DNA of 64,000 nucleotides from Lentzea californiensis (GTDB taxonomy: Bacteria; Actinomycetota; Actinomycetes; Mycobacteriales; Pseudonocardiaceae), in the NCBI RefSeq assembly GCF_024648825.1, contig NZ_JANBBE010000001.1, positions 1,612,001 through 1,676,000 of the forward strand, written 5' to 3'. The notes beneath the pieces are model-generated. The model was not told where the DNA came from. It searched no databases and worked only from the letters and a program-made list of their open reading frames with translations. Shown here piece after piece: positions 7,947-15,683 of this stretch. The first letter of the stretch is position 1, and the number at the start of each line of letters is the position of its first letter. The position numbers were made by a program, and so were the translations under genes.

Positions 7947-10762
7947 GACGCTTCTCCAGTGTCGAACGGGATGATCACTTGCGGTCGCGAGTGCTCGAAC
8001 CGGTCGAAGAACAGGCCGCGGCGTGGTCTCGGCGACCACGACATCACCTGTTCCGGTCCGAGCGACAGCAGTTCCTTGCCCTGGACGTCGAACGCCACCC
8101 AGGCGCCGATGTCGTCGTAGACGCCGGGCGGGAGGCTCGCCTTCAGCCTCTGCACGCCGCGCCACCAGCCCAGCACGTGCGTGCGGTTCTCCGGGCCGTG
8201 CTTCAGCACGGTGCGGAGACTGTCCACACCGGACACCCGGGTCGCCGGGTCCTTCTGCTCCAGCAACGTCTGCGCGGCGTCGACGCCGTACAGCACCAGG
8301 TAGTGCGGCTTCAGTGGCGCGTCGGCCTGGCCCGTGTTGATCGCCTGCAGCTCGGCCGCCGTCTCGTCCAGCAGCCTGCGGATGCCGTCGATCTGCACCA
8401 CCTCGGCGTCGTGCCCGTCCGCACTCAGGCGCTTCGACAGGTACAACGCCTCGGGCATCGCCTCTTCCACCAGGCAGGCCAGCGAGAACCGCGCCTCGTG
8501 CGGGTGGTGCTGCCTGCCCAGTGACGCGGCCGCTCCGCCGAGCACCGCGGCCGCGTCCTGGACCACGGAGCCGATCACCGCGATGTTGCGGCCCGGGGTC
8601 CGGGCGAAACGCACACGTGCCGCGCTGCCCGCGACGTCGATGACCTGTCCGAGAAGAACAGTAGGCGATGCCTCGCCCGGTCGCAGGTCGGAGAAGTCCT
8701 GCGTCGCGTCGATCAGCGGGATCTTGCTGCCGTCGAACAGACCAGGTGCCCGGCCCGGTTCGCGGCGCCACAGCTCGGTCTGCAGGAAGTCCATGGTGCC
8801 CTTGGACGTCGAGTCCGGGACCCGGCAGATCTCGTTGCCGGGCTTGACGCCCGACTCGTGGTTGATCACCGCGTGCCAGCGCGGCAGTTCCACGGCGGCG
8901 TCGTTCTGCGGCTCGGCCAGCACGCGGCGGGCCTTAGGCAGCGCGATGCGGACGGTGAACTGCTCGAAGATCGCCGACTTGCCCCAGAAACCCTCGATGC
9001 CCGAGACGTCCTGCGACGACAGCACGAGGTGGATGCCCTGAGACCGGCCGCGGCGCGCCACGTCCTCCAGCAGTTGCGTCGCGGCGGCGGTGACCTGGTC
9101 GCGTTCGCCGAACAGGTACTGGAACTCGTCGATCACGGCGACGATCCGCGGCCAGCGGCCACCGGGGTCCTCGGCGCGCAGGTGCTCCAGCTTGGTGACC
9201 TCGTGCTGCTTGGCCGCGTCCGCGCGCCGGCGCATCTCGTCGGACAGGAACCGCAGCAGCGCCACGCCGAACTCGCGGTCGGTGTTGACGTTCACGCCGA
9301 CCAGGCGCGCGTGCGGCAGCCACGACGGGTCCTTGCGGCCCGGCGCGAACTGCGCGAACGACACGCCTTCCTTGAAGTCCAGCAGGTACAGCTCCAGCTC
9401 GTTCGGCGAGTAGCGCGCGCACAACGAACCGAGCATCGCGTAGAGGAAGTTCGTCTTGCCGGAACCCGAAGGCCCGCCGATCAACGCGTGCGGCGAGGTG
9501 TCGCCGAGCTGCACGCAGACCTGCTCGCCGTCGTCGAAGCCGACGGGCGCGATGACCCCGGCCGACGAGTTCTCCGTCCACGGCCTGTCCGGCAGCAGGT
9601 CGCCGAACGTGCTCATGCGCGAACGCCGTTCCTCGCGCTTCTCCGCGATGGCGGCACAAGCGCGCGGCACCAGCGTGCGCGGCAGGGCGTCGTCCAGCGT
9701 GACGGTGACGTCCTTGCCGGTCATCGTGCAGAACGCGGTGCCGTCGCCGCGCAACGACACCGTCTCCACCGGTGAGTTGATCGTGATCGGGATGTCCACG
9801 ATGAACAGCTGCACGCCGCACGCCAAACCGTTGCGCGCCACGCGTTGCAGCTGTTGCTGCTGGTCTTCCTTCAACGCCTTGCGGTTGCCGAACAGCACGG
9901 CGATGCGCCACGGTTCGGTGCGCCGGCCCTCGCCGCTGACCGCACGAACGGTCAGGTGGCCGTCGACCAGGACCTTGGTGTGCACCTGGCGGATGTGCTC
10001 GGACATCTCGTCGAGCAGCTCGTGCAGCCGTGCCGGGTCGTGCACCGTCAGCAGGTTCGCGCGGGTCAGCGGGTAGAGGCCGGGCAACGACCCGGTCAGC
10101 TGGCCGACGTCCCACACGTGCACGTGCACGAGCCCCGGCTGGAAGTGCGACAGCACGCGCAGCAACAGGCTCTCGACCAGCGTGTCCGCGAGCTGGCGGG
10201 TGTCCGAAGTGGACGAGATGTGCAGGTGCGCCTGGTCCAGCAGCGGTACCGCGACGGGGAACGGGGCGGGCGTCGGCGCCGAGGTCACCACGCCGGCGCC
10301 GATCCGCCACAGCTCCGGCACGCCCTCGCTGCCGTCGTGCGTGCCCGGATGCCCGAGCCACGACTCGTACGGCAACGACGCCGGTCCGGCGGCGACCGAG
10401 TTCACCAGCTCGGTCAGCTGCTCCGGGCCCGTGGTCGTCCACTCGTGGAACGACTGCTCCCAGTCGTGCTTGATCTGGTCGAGGCGCTCGGCGAACTGGG
10501 GCATCGACAGCGGCGCCTGACGGGGGTTCTTCTGGCGCTTCTCGTCGACCGTCAGGAGCGAGGTCACGTCCTTCAGGGCGACGTCCTGCAACGCCTTGTG
10601 GACGCCCATGCCGCGCACGGTGAACTCGAACATGTCCTTGGCGTGCTCGGTGGCGAGCAACCGGTGTTCGCGCGCCACGGAGCCCAGCGCGGCCGAAACG
10701 GCGCGCTGGAACTCCCCGAAGGCGTTCTCGATCTTCGTCCGCCGGTCGTCCCGCCTGCTCAT
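7943..10762 (-). CDS. Soluble FtsK/SpoIIIE-type ATPase with EccC-like triple ATPase layout
   Basis: 939 residues. Residues about 1-115 are helical. Three ATPase-like folds follow: a degenerate one (about 160-375, lacking a P-loop), a central FtsK/SpoIIIE domain with intact Walker A GGPSGSGKT (about 429-437) and Walker B IVAVIDEF (about 540-547), and a C-terminal degenerate one (about 690-935) where the P-loop position reads GSVVQDAAA. This plan resembles EccC of type VII secretion, but no transmembrane segment is visible and here the middle domain carries the intact motif. The ATG (10762) overlaps the stop of the small gene upstream by one base; the gene ends coupled to a coiled-coil gene. 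It may move a protein or DNA substrate; the tandem 84-86-residue partners favour protein. Function is inferred. Confidence 0.8.
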   Translation of the reverse strand: MSRRDDRRTKIENAFGEFQRAVSAALGSVAREHRLLATEHAKDMFEFTVRGMGVHKALQDVALKDVTSLLTVDEKRQKNPRQAPLSMPQFAERLDQIKHDWEQSFHEWTTTGPEQLTELVNSVAAGPASLPYESWLGHPGTHDGSEGVPELWRIGAGVVTSAPTPAPFPVAVPLLDQAHLHISSTSDTRQLADTLVESLLLRVLSHFQPGLVHVHVWDVGQLTGSLPGLYPLTRANLLTVHDPARLHELLDEMSEHIRQVHTKVLVDGHLTVRAVSGEGRRTEPWRIAVLFGNRKALKEDQQQQLQRVARNGLACGVQLFIVDIPITINSPVETVSLRGDGTAFCTMTGKDVTVTLDDALPRTLVPRACAAIAEKREERRSRMSTFGDLLPDRPWTENSSAGVIAPVGFDDGEQVCVQLGDTSPHALIGGPSGSGKTNFLYAMLGSLCARYSPNELELYLLDFKEGVSFAQFAPGRKDPSWLPHARLVGVNVNTDREFGVALLRFLSDEMRRRADAAKQHEVTKLEHLRAEDPGGRWPRIVAVIDEFQYLFGERDQVTAAATQLLEDVARRGRSQGIHLVLSSQDVSGIEGFWGKSAIFEQFTVRIALPKARRVLAEPQNDAAVELPRWHAVINHESGVKPGNEICRVPDSTSKGTMDFLQTELWRREPGRAPGLFDGSKIPLIDATQDFSDLRPGEASPTVLLGQVIDVAGSAARVRFARTPGRNIAVIGSVVQDAAAVLGGAAASLGRQHHPHEARFSLACLVEEAMPEALYLSKRLSADGHDAEVVQIDGIRRLLDETAAELQAINTGQADAPLKPHYLVLYGVDAAQTLLEQKDPATRVSGVDSLRTVLKHGPENRTHVLGWWRGVQRLKASLPPGVYDDIGAWVAFDVQGKELLSLGPEQVMSWSPRPRRGLFFDRFEHSRPQVIIPFDTGEAS

Positions 10763-11013
10763 CACAGCTCCACGGTGAGTCGTTGGATGCGCTCTAGGGT
10801 TCCCACCATCAGTTCCAGCTGATCGGGGAATCTTTCCTTCGCGCGCACGAACTCCACTGGAAGCAGCGACTCGTGGTGGTTCTCACTCGACTCGGCGAGG
10901 ATCGCGACCGCCTCGTCGAGGCCCTCCTGCGCTGATCGCACGTTGCGGTACGACTCGCGCAGGATCTCGCTCGCCTGCTCGAGCGCGGCACGAACCTCGC
11001 CGATGGACGCCAT
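10762..11013 (-). CDS. Small helical protein, paralogue of its upstream neighbour
   Basis: 83 residues from the ATG at 11013; the TTG one codon earlier is less likely. It is wholly helical and begins MASIGEVRAALEQA, matching the start of the adjacent 86-residue protein (MASIEEVRAAIAQA), so the two probably arose by duplication. Size is like WXG100 proteins but no WXG motif is present. It overlaps both neighbours by one base (TGATG junctions), which indicates coupled translation with the FtsK-like ATPase. Function unknown; possible partner or substrate of that ATPase. Confidence 0.7.
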   Translation of the reverse strand: MASIGEVRAALEQASEILRESYRNVRSAQEGLDEAVAILAESSENHHESLLPVEFVRAKERFPDQLELMVGTLERIQRLTVEL

Positions 11014-11273
11014 CAAAGCCTGCTGTTGATGCCCTCGGCCCCGGAAATGCCGGCGCCGAGGTAGTTCTGCAGCTCGCTCACGCCGGACACGACCTGGGCG
11101 AACTGGGCGTTCGTCGTCTCGACGTCCGCCTGCACGGAGCCCTGCGTGACCGATGTCAGCAGCTGCTGCGCGTCTTCGGCGAGCTCAGCCGCCTGTTGGA
11201 GGGCCGACTGGCTTTGAGCAGCCTTGTCGATCGCCTGGGCAATTGCGGCACGGACCTCTTCGATGCTGGCCAT
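11013..11273 (-). CDS. Small helical protein, first gene of the FtsK-like operon
   Basis: 86 residues, rich in Ala, Gln, Glu and Ser, predicted as a helical hairpin ending in a short Gly-containing tail (GAGISGAEGINSRL). The start ATG follows a GGGAG ribosome site. It is homologous to the next gene at its N-terminus. A dyad-containing element at 11302-11314 lies 28 bp upstream of the start. No enzymatic motif, signal peptide or membrane span. Family not recognised. Confidence 0.7.
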   Translation of the reverse strand: MASIEEVRAAIAQAIDKAAQSQSALQQAAELAEDAQQLLTSVTQGSVQADVETTNAQFAQVVSGVSELQNYLGAGISGAEGINSRL

Positions 11274-11301
11274 GTCGGCTCCCGAACCCTCCGGAACAAG
11301 A

Positions 11302-11314
11302 TGGTCTGACGACC
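11302..11314 (-). promoter_or_regulatory. Promoter-proximal 13-bp element shared with the STAND gene
   Basis: Read on the minus strand the site is GGTCGTCAGACCA, containing the dyad TGGTC-n4-GACCA. The same 13-mer with one change (GGTTGTCAGACCA) lies upstream of the STAND-WD40 gene at 32897-32909 in the same orientation. A shared regulator is possible. The remaining sequence between 11315 and 11512 shows no gene. Confidence 0.35.
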
Positions 11315-11512
11315 ACCTTTAGTAGAGATTGTGCCCAGATTTTCACAGTTGAGAGCGAAGATCGGCTAACCGGGTGGATGCCTGAATCCACTCGAACGGG
11401 CCTTGATTTAATGATCAGTTCAGCCCGCCGCTGGCCGCTCTTCCACGCGTGTAGCAACTCTCACAACGACGCCTACAGCCCGTTGAGCGTTCATGCCGAC
11501 CGGCTGGGTGAA

Positions 11513-11944
11513 TCAAGACGGCTTCGAGGGCGAGTTGTCACGCAAAGTTGTTGCCCCGAAAGGGTCATCTCCGGCCCACACCTCGACCAGAACCCTCTCG
11601 GCACCCGGTACGAGGTCGTTGATCAGCTCGGGTTCGTCCAGCACGGTCCACGCCGTCGGCGGCTCGCACGCCACCCGCGGGGTCGAGAAGCCCTCACCCA
11701 GCCCGCGCACGAACGTGCGCACGGCCCGCGCGAGCGCCGCCGCGACGTTGTGGGTGGCCTTCTCCGTACTCGGCCGTGTGATCACGACGGCCCAGCAGCC
11801 CGGCTCCTCGTCGGAACAGTCGCGGGCGTCCACGATCTGGGCGCCCGCACGGTTGATGAGCGCGTCGCACGCGGCACGCGCCTGTTGCTCGTCCGCTGCC
11901 TCGACCACCACGGTGATCAGGAGCACGAGGTCGTCTTCGTCCAT
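11513..11944 (-). CDS. Hypothetical protein
   Basis: 143 residues. The N-terminus starts with acidic residues followed by a beta-strand-like LVLLITVVVEAADEQQARAACDAL stretch, suggesting an alpha/beta sandwich; a central VGA/ALARAVRTFV helix and a VLVEVWAGDDPFG strand follow. No known motif, signal peptide or membrane segment. It is followed (minus strand) by about 240 bp without a gene, then the FtsK-like operon. The upstream neighbour ends 16 bp away, so co-transcription with the hydrolase-like and lipoprotein genes is likely. Confidence 0.6.
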   Translation of the reverse strand: MDEDDLVLLITVVVEAADEQQARAACDALINRAGAQIVDARDCSDEEPGCWAVVITRPSTEKATHNVAAALARAVRTFVRGLGEGFSTPRVACEPPTAWTVLDEPELINDLVPGAERVLVEVWAGDDPFGATTLRDNSPSKPS

Positions 11945-11960
11945 GACACCCGAAATGGTG

Positions 11961-12437
11961 TCAGATGACCCTCCGCGTGAACTCCAGCACCCGAGTGACG
12001 GCCTCGCCGTCGGTCAGCAGCCCGTCCGCGACGTACTCCTCGAAGGCCGAACCGCGGATCCGGTCGGTGCCCGCGCGGGTGTCCGCGATCGGTGCGATCT
12101 CGTCGTCCGAGCCGTGCAGCCACAGCGTCGGCAGGTCGCCCAGCGCCGGCCCGAAGCCGACCTCGTCCATCAGGTCGGCCAGTTCGTTCGACGCGCCGTC
12201 CCACAGGCCGAGCACCGGCGACACCAGCACCAGCGCGGCGAGCCCGGAACGCTTCTGGGCGCAGCGGACCGCGGCGGGCGCGGCGGTGAAGTGTCCAATG
12301 AGGACGACCGGCCGGTCCGCGGCCGCGATCACCGCTTCGAAGTTCTCGCCCACCGCGACCGGAACGCCCGCGGTGCGCAGCGAGAAGGCGATGCGCTCGC
12401 CGTGCGGCAGCACGGCGAGCCATCCAGGTACGTGCAT
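11961..12437 (-). CDS. Short alpha/beta-hydrolase-like protein without a recognisable nucleophile
   Basis: 158 residues. The fold signature is visible: VVLIGHFTAAPAAV occupies the place of the nucleophile elbow, LVLVSPVLGLW is a typical strand-turn, and LWLHGSDDEIAP is the usual acid-residue loop. The elbow reads G-H-F-T-A instead of G-x-S-x-G, and no convincing catalytic His follows. The protein is also much shorter than the family norm. It may be a binding protein rather than an enzyme. Its ATG directly follows the TAG of the lipoprotein gene, with no gap. Confidence 0.6.
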   Translation of the reverse strand: MHVPGWLAVLPHGERIAFSLRTAGVPVAVGENFEAVIAAADRPVVLIGHFTAAPAAVRCAQKRSGLAALVLVSPVLGLWDGASNELADLMDEVGFGPALGDLPTLWLHGSDDEIAPIADTRAGTDRIRGSAFEEYVADGLLTDGEAVTRVLEFTRRVI

Positions 12438-13025
12438 CTACGAAGCGTAGAAGGCACTTATCTCGATCCGGCCACCGGAACACACGGGGCCCAAGGTCCA
12501 CGGCATGGACAGGGGAGCGGTCTCGTTCGGCGGGATCGCCGCGACCTTCGACGGCTCCGGCTGGCACGAGCCCTCCACCGGCTCACCGCCCGCGGGCACG
12601 ACACTCCAGTGCAGGTTCGCGGAGGCCTTGCCACCGGGCGCGAGCGTCAGAGCGGCGGGGCCGGGGTCGGCCTTGCGCTCCAGTTTGGTGGGTACGGCGC
12701 CGGAGGCGTTCTCCAGCTGGAAACCGCTGTAACCGTCCAACGTGCACGGCACCGTTCCGCTGTTCGTCACGACGAACTTGCCGTACCTGTTCCCCGCGCC
12801 GGCGTCGGTCGGAACGACCTCGCCCTTCAGCGCCGCCGAGTTGCAGCGCGTCCCGTTGGGCGAGAGCGCCTGGGGGGTGTTCGAAGCGGGTGCGGACGAA
12901 GACGTCGACGAGGATGTCGGCGAAGCCGTCGGCAGCGTTTGCGACGCGTTGTCCGGCGTTCTCGTCCCGCAAGCCGTAACGGAAGCGAGCACCAGCAGTC
13001 CGCAAGCGATCAACCGTCGAGTCAT
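12438..13025 (-). CDS. DUF4232-type lipoprotein
   Basis: 195 residues from the ATG at 13025 behind an AGGAGG ribosome site. A type II signal peptide is clear: MTRRL, a hydrophobic core, then lipobox SVTAC near residue 19. A Thr/Ser/Pro-rich linker (about 25-55) leads to a globular domain with two Cys residues and a beta-rich pattern (VVTNSGTVPCTLDGYSGFQL), matching actinobacterial DUF4232 lipoproteins. It should sit on the outer face of the cell membrane. Function of the family is not established. Confidence 0.8.
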   Translation of the reverse strand: MTRRLIACGLLVLASVTACGTRTPDNASQTLPTASPTSSSTSSSAPASNTPQALSPNGTRCNSAALKGEVVPTDAGAGNRYGKFVVTNSGTVPCTLDGYSGFQLENASGAVPTKLERKADPGPAALTLAPGGKASANLHWSVVPAGGEPVEGSCQPEPSKVAAIPPNETAPLSMPWTLGPVCSGGRIEISAFYAS

Positions 13026-13091
13026 GGGTGCACCTCCTACCACCGAAGGATGTGCCCAATTACCGATCAACCAACACAACGTGCCGGAAAT

Positions 13092-14153
13092 TCACCGGAT
13101 CTGGTGGACGTCCCATCCGTCCGGAAGTTCCGCCATGCCCTGCACGGCGGCGGTCCACAGGTACGTCCAGGCGATGCGCCCGTCGGGCAGCACGACGCGC
13201 ACGCGGCGGTAGTCCTCGCCCTCGTACTCGTCGAGCAGCGGCAGGGCGTCCTCGGGCGACCTGAGCCGCAGCACGAAGCCGGGCACGCCCAGGCCGGCGC
13301 CGGGGCGCAGCGCGGGGTAGCCCTGGCCGGTGTCGAACAACGTGCCGGGCAGGTGGGTCTCCTCGGCCTCCACGACGTGCGGCTCCATCAGGTGCCAAGC
13401 GCTTGCGCCCGGCTGGAGGGTGCCGTAGGCGAACAGCAGTTCGGGCCAGTCGTCGGCCGACGGCTCGCCGTGGATCTCGGTGACGTCCAGTCCGTCGTTC
13501 GGCGCGGGCCTCTCGCCCAGCACCCGCGCGCCCCGCTGCGAGACGTCCGCGCAACGGACCATGCGGCCGTTGAAGAGCACGGGCATGCGCTTCTTGGAGC
13601 CTGCCGTGTACGCCAGAACGCTGTCGATGACGCCGCCGTTGTAGAGCACCACACGGCCCGTGTGCACGCGTACGAGCCGATAGCGCAGCCCACGTCCCTC
13701 GCACCGGTCCAGCACACGCAACTGGTCGGGCGTGGCGAACCAGATCGAGTGCTCCTCGGTGACGCCGGGCGCCCCCGCGAGCGTCGCCGGCCGCTGCCCG
13801 TCCCGCATGCGCAGGCCGGCGGCCCAGACAGCAGAAAGGCCCTCGCACCGTGCGCGCAGCACGACCGCGGGGCCTTCGAGCCCGAGCTCTTCGCGGAGCC
13901 AGGTGAGCTTGCTGGGATTGGCGTTCGACCCGTAGCCGAGCACCGGCATGCGGCCCGCCAGGGGAGGCTCACCGTGGTTCGCAAGCCATTGGTCTAGATC
14001 GATGTTCTCCGGCTCAACACGCCATCCCGACTCCATGGTGAGGTCCGGTCGCACTGGCCAGCCCGTTTCGTCCACGTGGACGAAACAGTGGTCTGGACGA
14101 GTGCCCGGATAGGGCTCAGCCGGATGGCTTTCGTCGGTGAACGGTTGGGCCAT
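13092..14153 (-). CDS. Tandem gamma-glutamylcyclotransferase (AIG2-like) protein
   Basis: 353 residues from the ATG at 14153 (an in-frame start at 14207 is further upstream; neither has a strong ribosome site). Two cyclotransferase-fold halves are visible: LGYGSNANPSKL in the N-terminal half and LLFAYGTLQPGAS in the C-terminal half, each with the YGSN/YGTL substrate loop. The second half continues to an acidic LLDEYEGEDYRRVRV block typical of GGCT/AIG2 proteins, where the Glu is part of the active site. The first half has a similar LDRCEGRGLRYRLVRV block. Duplication of the domain in one chain is uncommon. Expected chemistry is release of 5-oxoproline from gamma-glutamyl amines; substrate unknown. 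Confidence 0.75.
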   Translation of the reverse strand: MAQPFTDESHPAEPYPGTRPDHCFVHVDETGWPVRPDLTMESGWRVEPENIDLDQWLANHGEPPLAGRMPVLGYGSNANPSKLTWLREELGLEGPAVVLRARCEGLSAVWAAGLRMRDGQRPATLAGAPGVTEEHSIWFATPDQLRVLDRCEGRGLRYRLVRVHTGRVVLYNGGVIDSVLAYTAGSKKRMPVLFNGRMVRCADVSQRGARVLGERPAPNDGLDVTEIHGEPSADDWPELLFAYGTLQPGASAWHLMEPHVVEAEETHLPGTLFDTGQGYPALRPGAGLGVPGFVLRLRSPEDALPLLDEYEGEDYRRVRVVLPDGRIAWTYLWTAAVQGMAELPDGWDVHQIR

Positions 14154-14304
14154 TGGTCCATTGTGCCAGTATCGACCCCCAAATGGCGCCCCCAATTCGT
14201 GACCCATCCGATGTCTCTCTCGGGTTTAAGGCGTTCAAGTGAGAACGTTCACTGCGCATCCGGGTGACTAGTCCGATGTCTGTTGCTCCGCTCTCCGGTG
14301 TACC

Positions 14305-14649
14305 TCAGGGGTTGTCATAGCGTTGCTGCGCCTGGGCCACCTCTGGGACGTTCGCCTCGATCCAGTGGGCGAGCGCCACGAGGTGGTTCGCCGCACCCTT
14401 ACCGAGAGGTGTCAGCGTGTACTCGACGTGCGGCGGGATGACCGGGAAGACCTCGCGGTGCACGAACCCGTCGCGCTCCAGCGTCCGCAACGTCTGGGTG
14501 AGCATCTTCTCGCTCGCGTGCTCCAGTTCCCGGCGCAGCTCGCTGAACCGCCACGCCTCTTCGTTGGACAGCGCCTGCAGCGCCAGCACACCCCACCGGC
14601 TTGTGACGTGTTCCATGATCGCCCGCTCGGGACACATCGTGACCTGCAT
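14305..14649 (-). CDS. HxlR-family redox-type transcriptional regulator
   Basis: 114 residues from the ATG at 14649, preceded by GGAGGTGAGC; the longer frame from 14679 would begin inside the operator. The winged-helix HxlR signature is clear: RWGVLALQAL, FSELRRELEHASEKMLTQTLRTLERDGFV and the wing YTLTPLGKGA. A single Cys (MCPERA) near the N-terminus matches redox-sensing members such as QorR and YtfH. It is divergent from a quinone-reductase-like gene, the same arrangement as E. coli ytfG/ytfH and corynebacterial qorR/qor2, so it probably represses that gene and itself. Confidence 0.85.
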   Translation of the reverse strand: MQVTMCPERAIMEHVTSRWGVLALQALSNEEAWRFSELRRELEHASEKMLTQTLRTLERDGFVHREVFPVIPPHVEYTLTPLGKGAANHLVALAHWIEANVPEVAQAQQRYDNP

Positions 14650-14660
14650 GCTCACCTCCA

Positions 14661-14693
14661 CGTAAGTACCCGACTCCAAAGTGGGTACTTACG
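14661..14693. promoter_or_regulatory. Operator for the HxlR regulator
   Basis: Perfect 11-bp arms CGTAAGTACCC (14661-14671) and GGGTACTTACG (14683-14693) with an 11-bp spacer, centred between the two divergent start codons (14649 and 14725). GTAAGTAC/GTACTTAC halves are the form expected for HxlR sites. The length, symmetry and position make this a strong operator call. Confidence 0.8.
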
Positions 14694-14724
14694 AAAGGAT
14701 AGCGCTAACCCTACCTTCAGATCC

Positions 14725-15483
14725 ATGACGATCCTCATCACCGGAGCCTCCGGCCAGCTCGGCAACGCCGTGGTCCGTTACGTTCTCGACCGCACGAACG
14801 AGCAGGTCGTCGTGTCCGTGCGCTCCCCGGAGAAGTTCACCCTGGAAGGCGTCGAGGTGAGGCAGGGCGACTTCGAGCAGCCTGAGACCCTCGACTTCCG
14901 CGGCGCCGACAAGCTGCTCATCGTGTCCGGCGAGGCACCCGACACGGAGACCCGCGTCCAGCAGCACCGCAACGCCGTGGCCAAGGCCGTGGAGCACGGC
15001 GTGGGCCACATCTTCTACACGAGCCTGACCGACGCGGACACGTCCACGGTGGGCGTCGCGGCCGTGCACAAGGCCACTGAGGAGATCATCCGGGCCACCG
15101 GCATCCCGTTCACGTTCCTGCGCAACGGCATGTACCACGAGAACTACCTCGGCGTGCTGGCCGGCGAGACCGTCGCCATCTCCACGAAGGACGGCCGGGT
15201 CGCCAGCGCCGCCCGCGACGACTACGCCCTCGCCGCCGCCGTCGCGCTGACCACCGAGGGCCACGAGAACCAGGTCTACGAACTCACCGGCTCGACCTCG
15301 TGGTCGTTCCCCGAGCTCGCGGGCGACCGCTACCGCGACGTCAGCGACGACGACCTGGTCGCGGCCGGCGTGCCCGCGATCTTCGTCGACTTCTTCAAGG
15401 CCATCCGCGAAGGCGTGTTCGCCGAGGTCCGCCCGGATCTGGAGAAGCTGATCGGCCGTCCCTCCCACCCGATCGCGGTCTGA
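14725..15483 (+). CDS. NmrA/QorB-type NAD(P)H:quinone oxidoreductase
   Basis: 252 residues. The N-terminal Rossmann motif ITGASGQLGNAVV binds NAD(P)H; VRSPEKF, RQGDFEQPETL and FLRNGMYHENY match the atypical SDR (NmrA-like) quinone reductases such as YtfG/QorB. It should reduce quinones or related electrophiles in the cytoplasm. Divergent from the HxlR regulator across a perfect operator, which implies induction by quinone or electrophile stress. The downstream gap holds a long palindrome. Confidence 0.85.
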   Translation: MTILITGASGQLGNAVVRYVLDRTNEQVVVSVRSPEKFTLEGVEVRQGDFEQPETLDFRGADKLLIVSGEAPDTETRVQQHRNAVAKAVEHGVGHIFYTSLTDADTSTVGVAAVHKATEEIIRATGIPFTFLRNGMYHENYLGVLAGETVAISTKDGRVASAARDDYALAAAVALTTEGHENQVYELTGSTSWSFPELAGDRYRDVSDDDLVAAGVPAIFVDFFKAIREGVFAEVRPDLEKLIGRPSHPIAV

Positions 15484-15534
15484 GAACCTGGCCGGAAGTC
15501 TTGTCCGAACGGGCGGGACGCCCCGTGCTCTGAG

Positions 15535-15589
15535 GTTGATGAGGGGAGCTTTCATAAACCTGAGGTTTATGAAAGCTCCCCTCATCAAC
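15535..15589. repeat. Dispersed 55-bp palindrome, copy 1
   Basis: Perfect 26-bp arms 15535-15560 and 15564-15589 with a 3-nt loop. The same sequence recurs at 42330-42392 with longer arms and a one-base change in the loop region. Both copies are intergenic, each directly after a plus-strand gene and before the 3' end of a minus-strand gene. The rest of the 200-bp gap (15484-15683) holds no gene. Confidence 0.85.
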
Positions 15590-15683
15590 GTCGTGTGGGG
15601 GTGTCCGGCGTGGTGCGGGACGTCGCCGGGTGGGAAGGGGTGATGCCGTTCTGAGACAGAACTTCTGAGCAGGTGCTCGGGGT

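Noticed and set aside
11493-13997. Plus-strand open frame of 834 codons
   Set aside because: Antisense to four well-supported minus-strand genes; low-complexity translation with no domain.
14240-14255. GAACGTTC palindrome as a LexA (SOS) box
   Set aside because: The actinobacterial SOS box needs GAAC-N4-GTTC; here the halves abut with no spacer.
15535-15589. Short peptide-like frames reading through the palindrome on both strands
   Set aside because: Any perfect palindrome gives mirrored frames; no ribosome site and the DNA symmetry explains the pattern.
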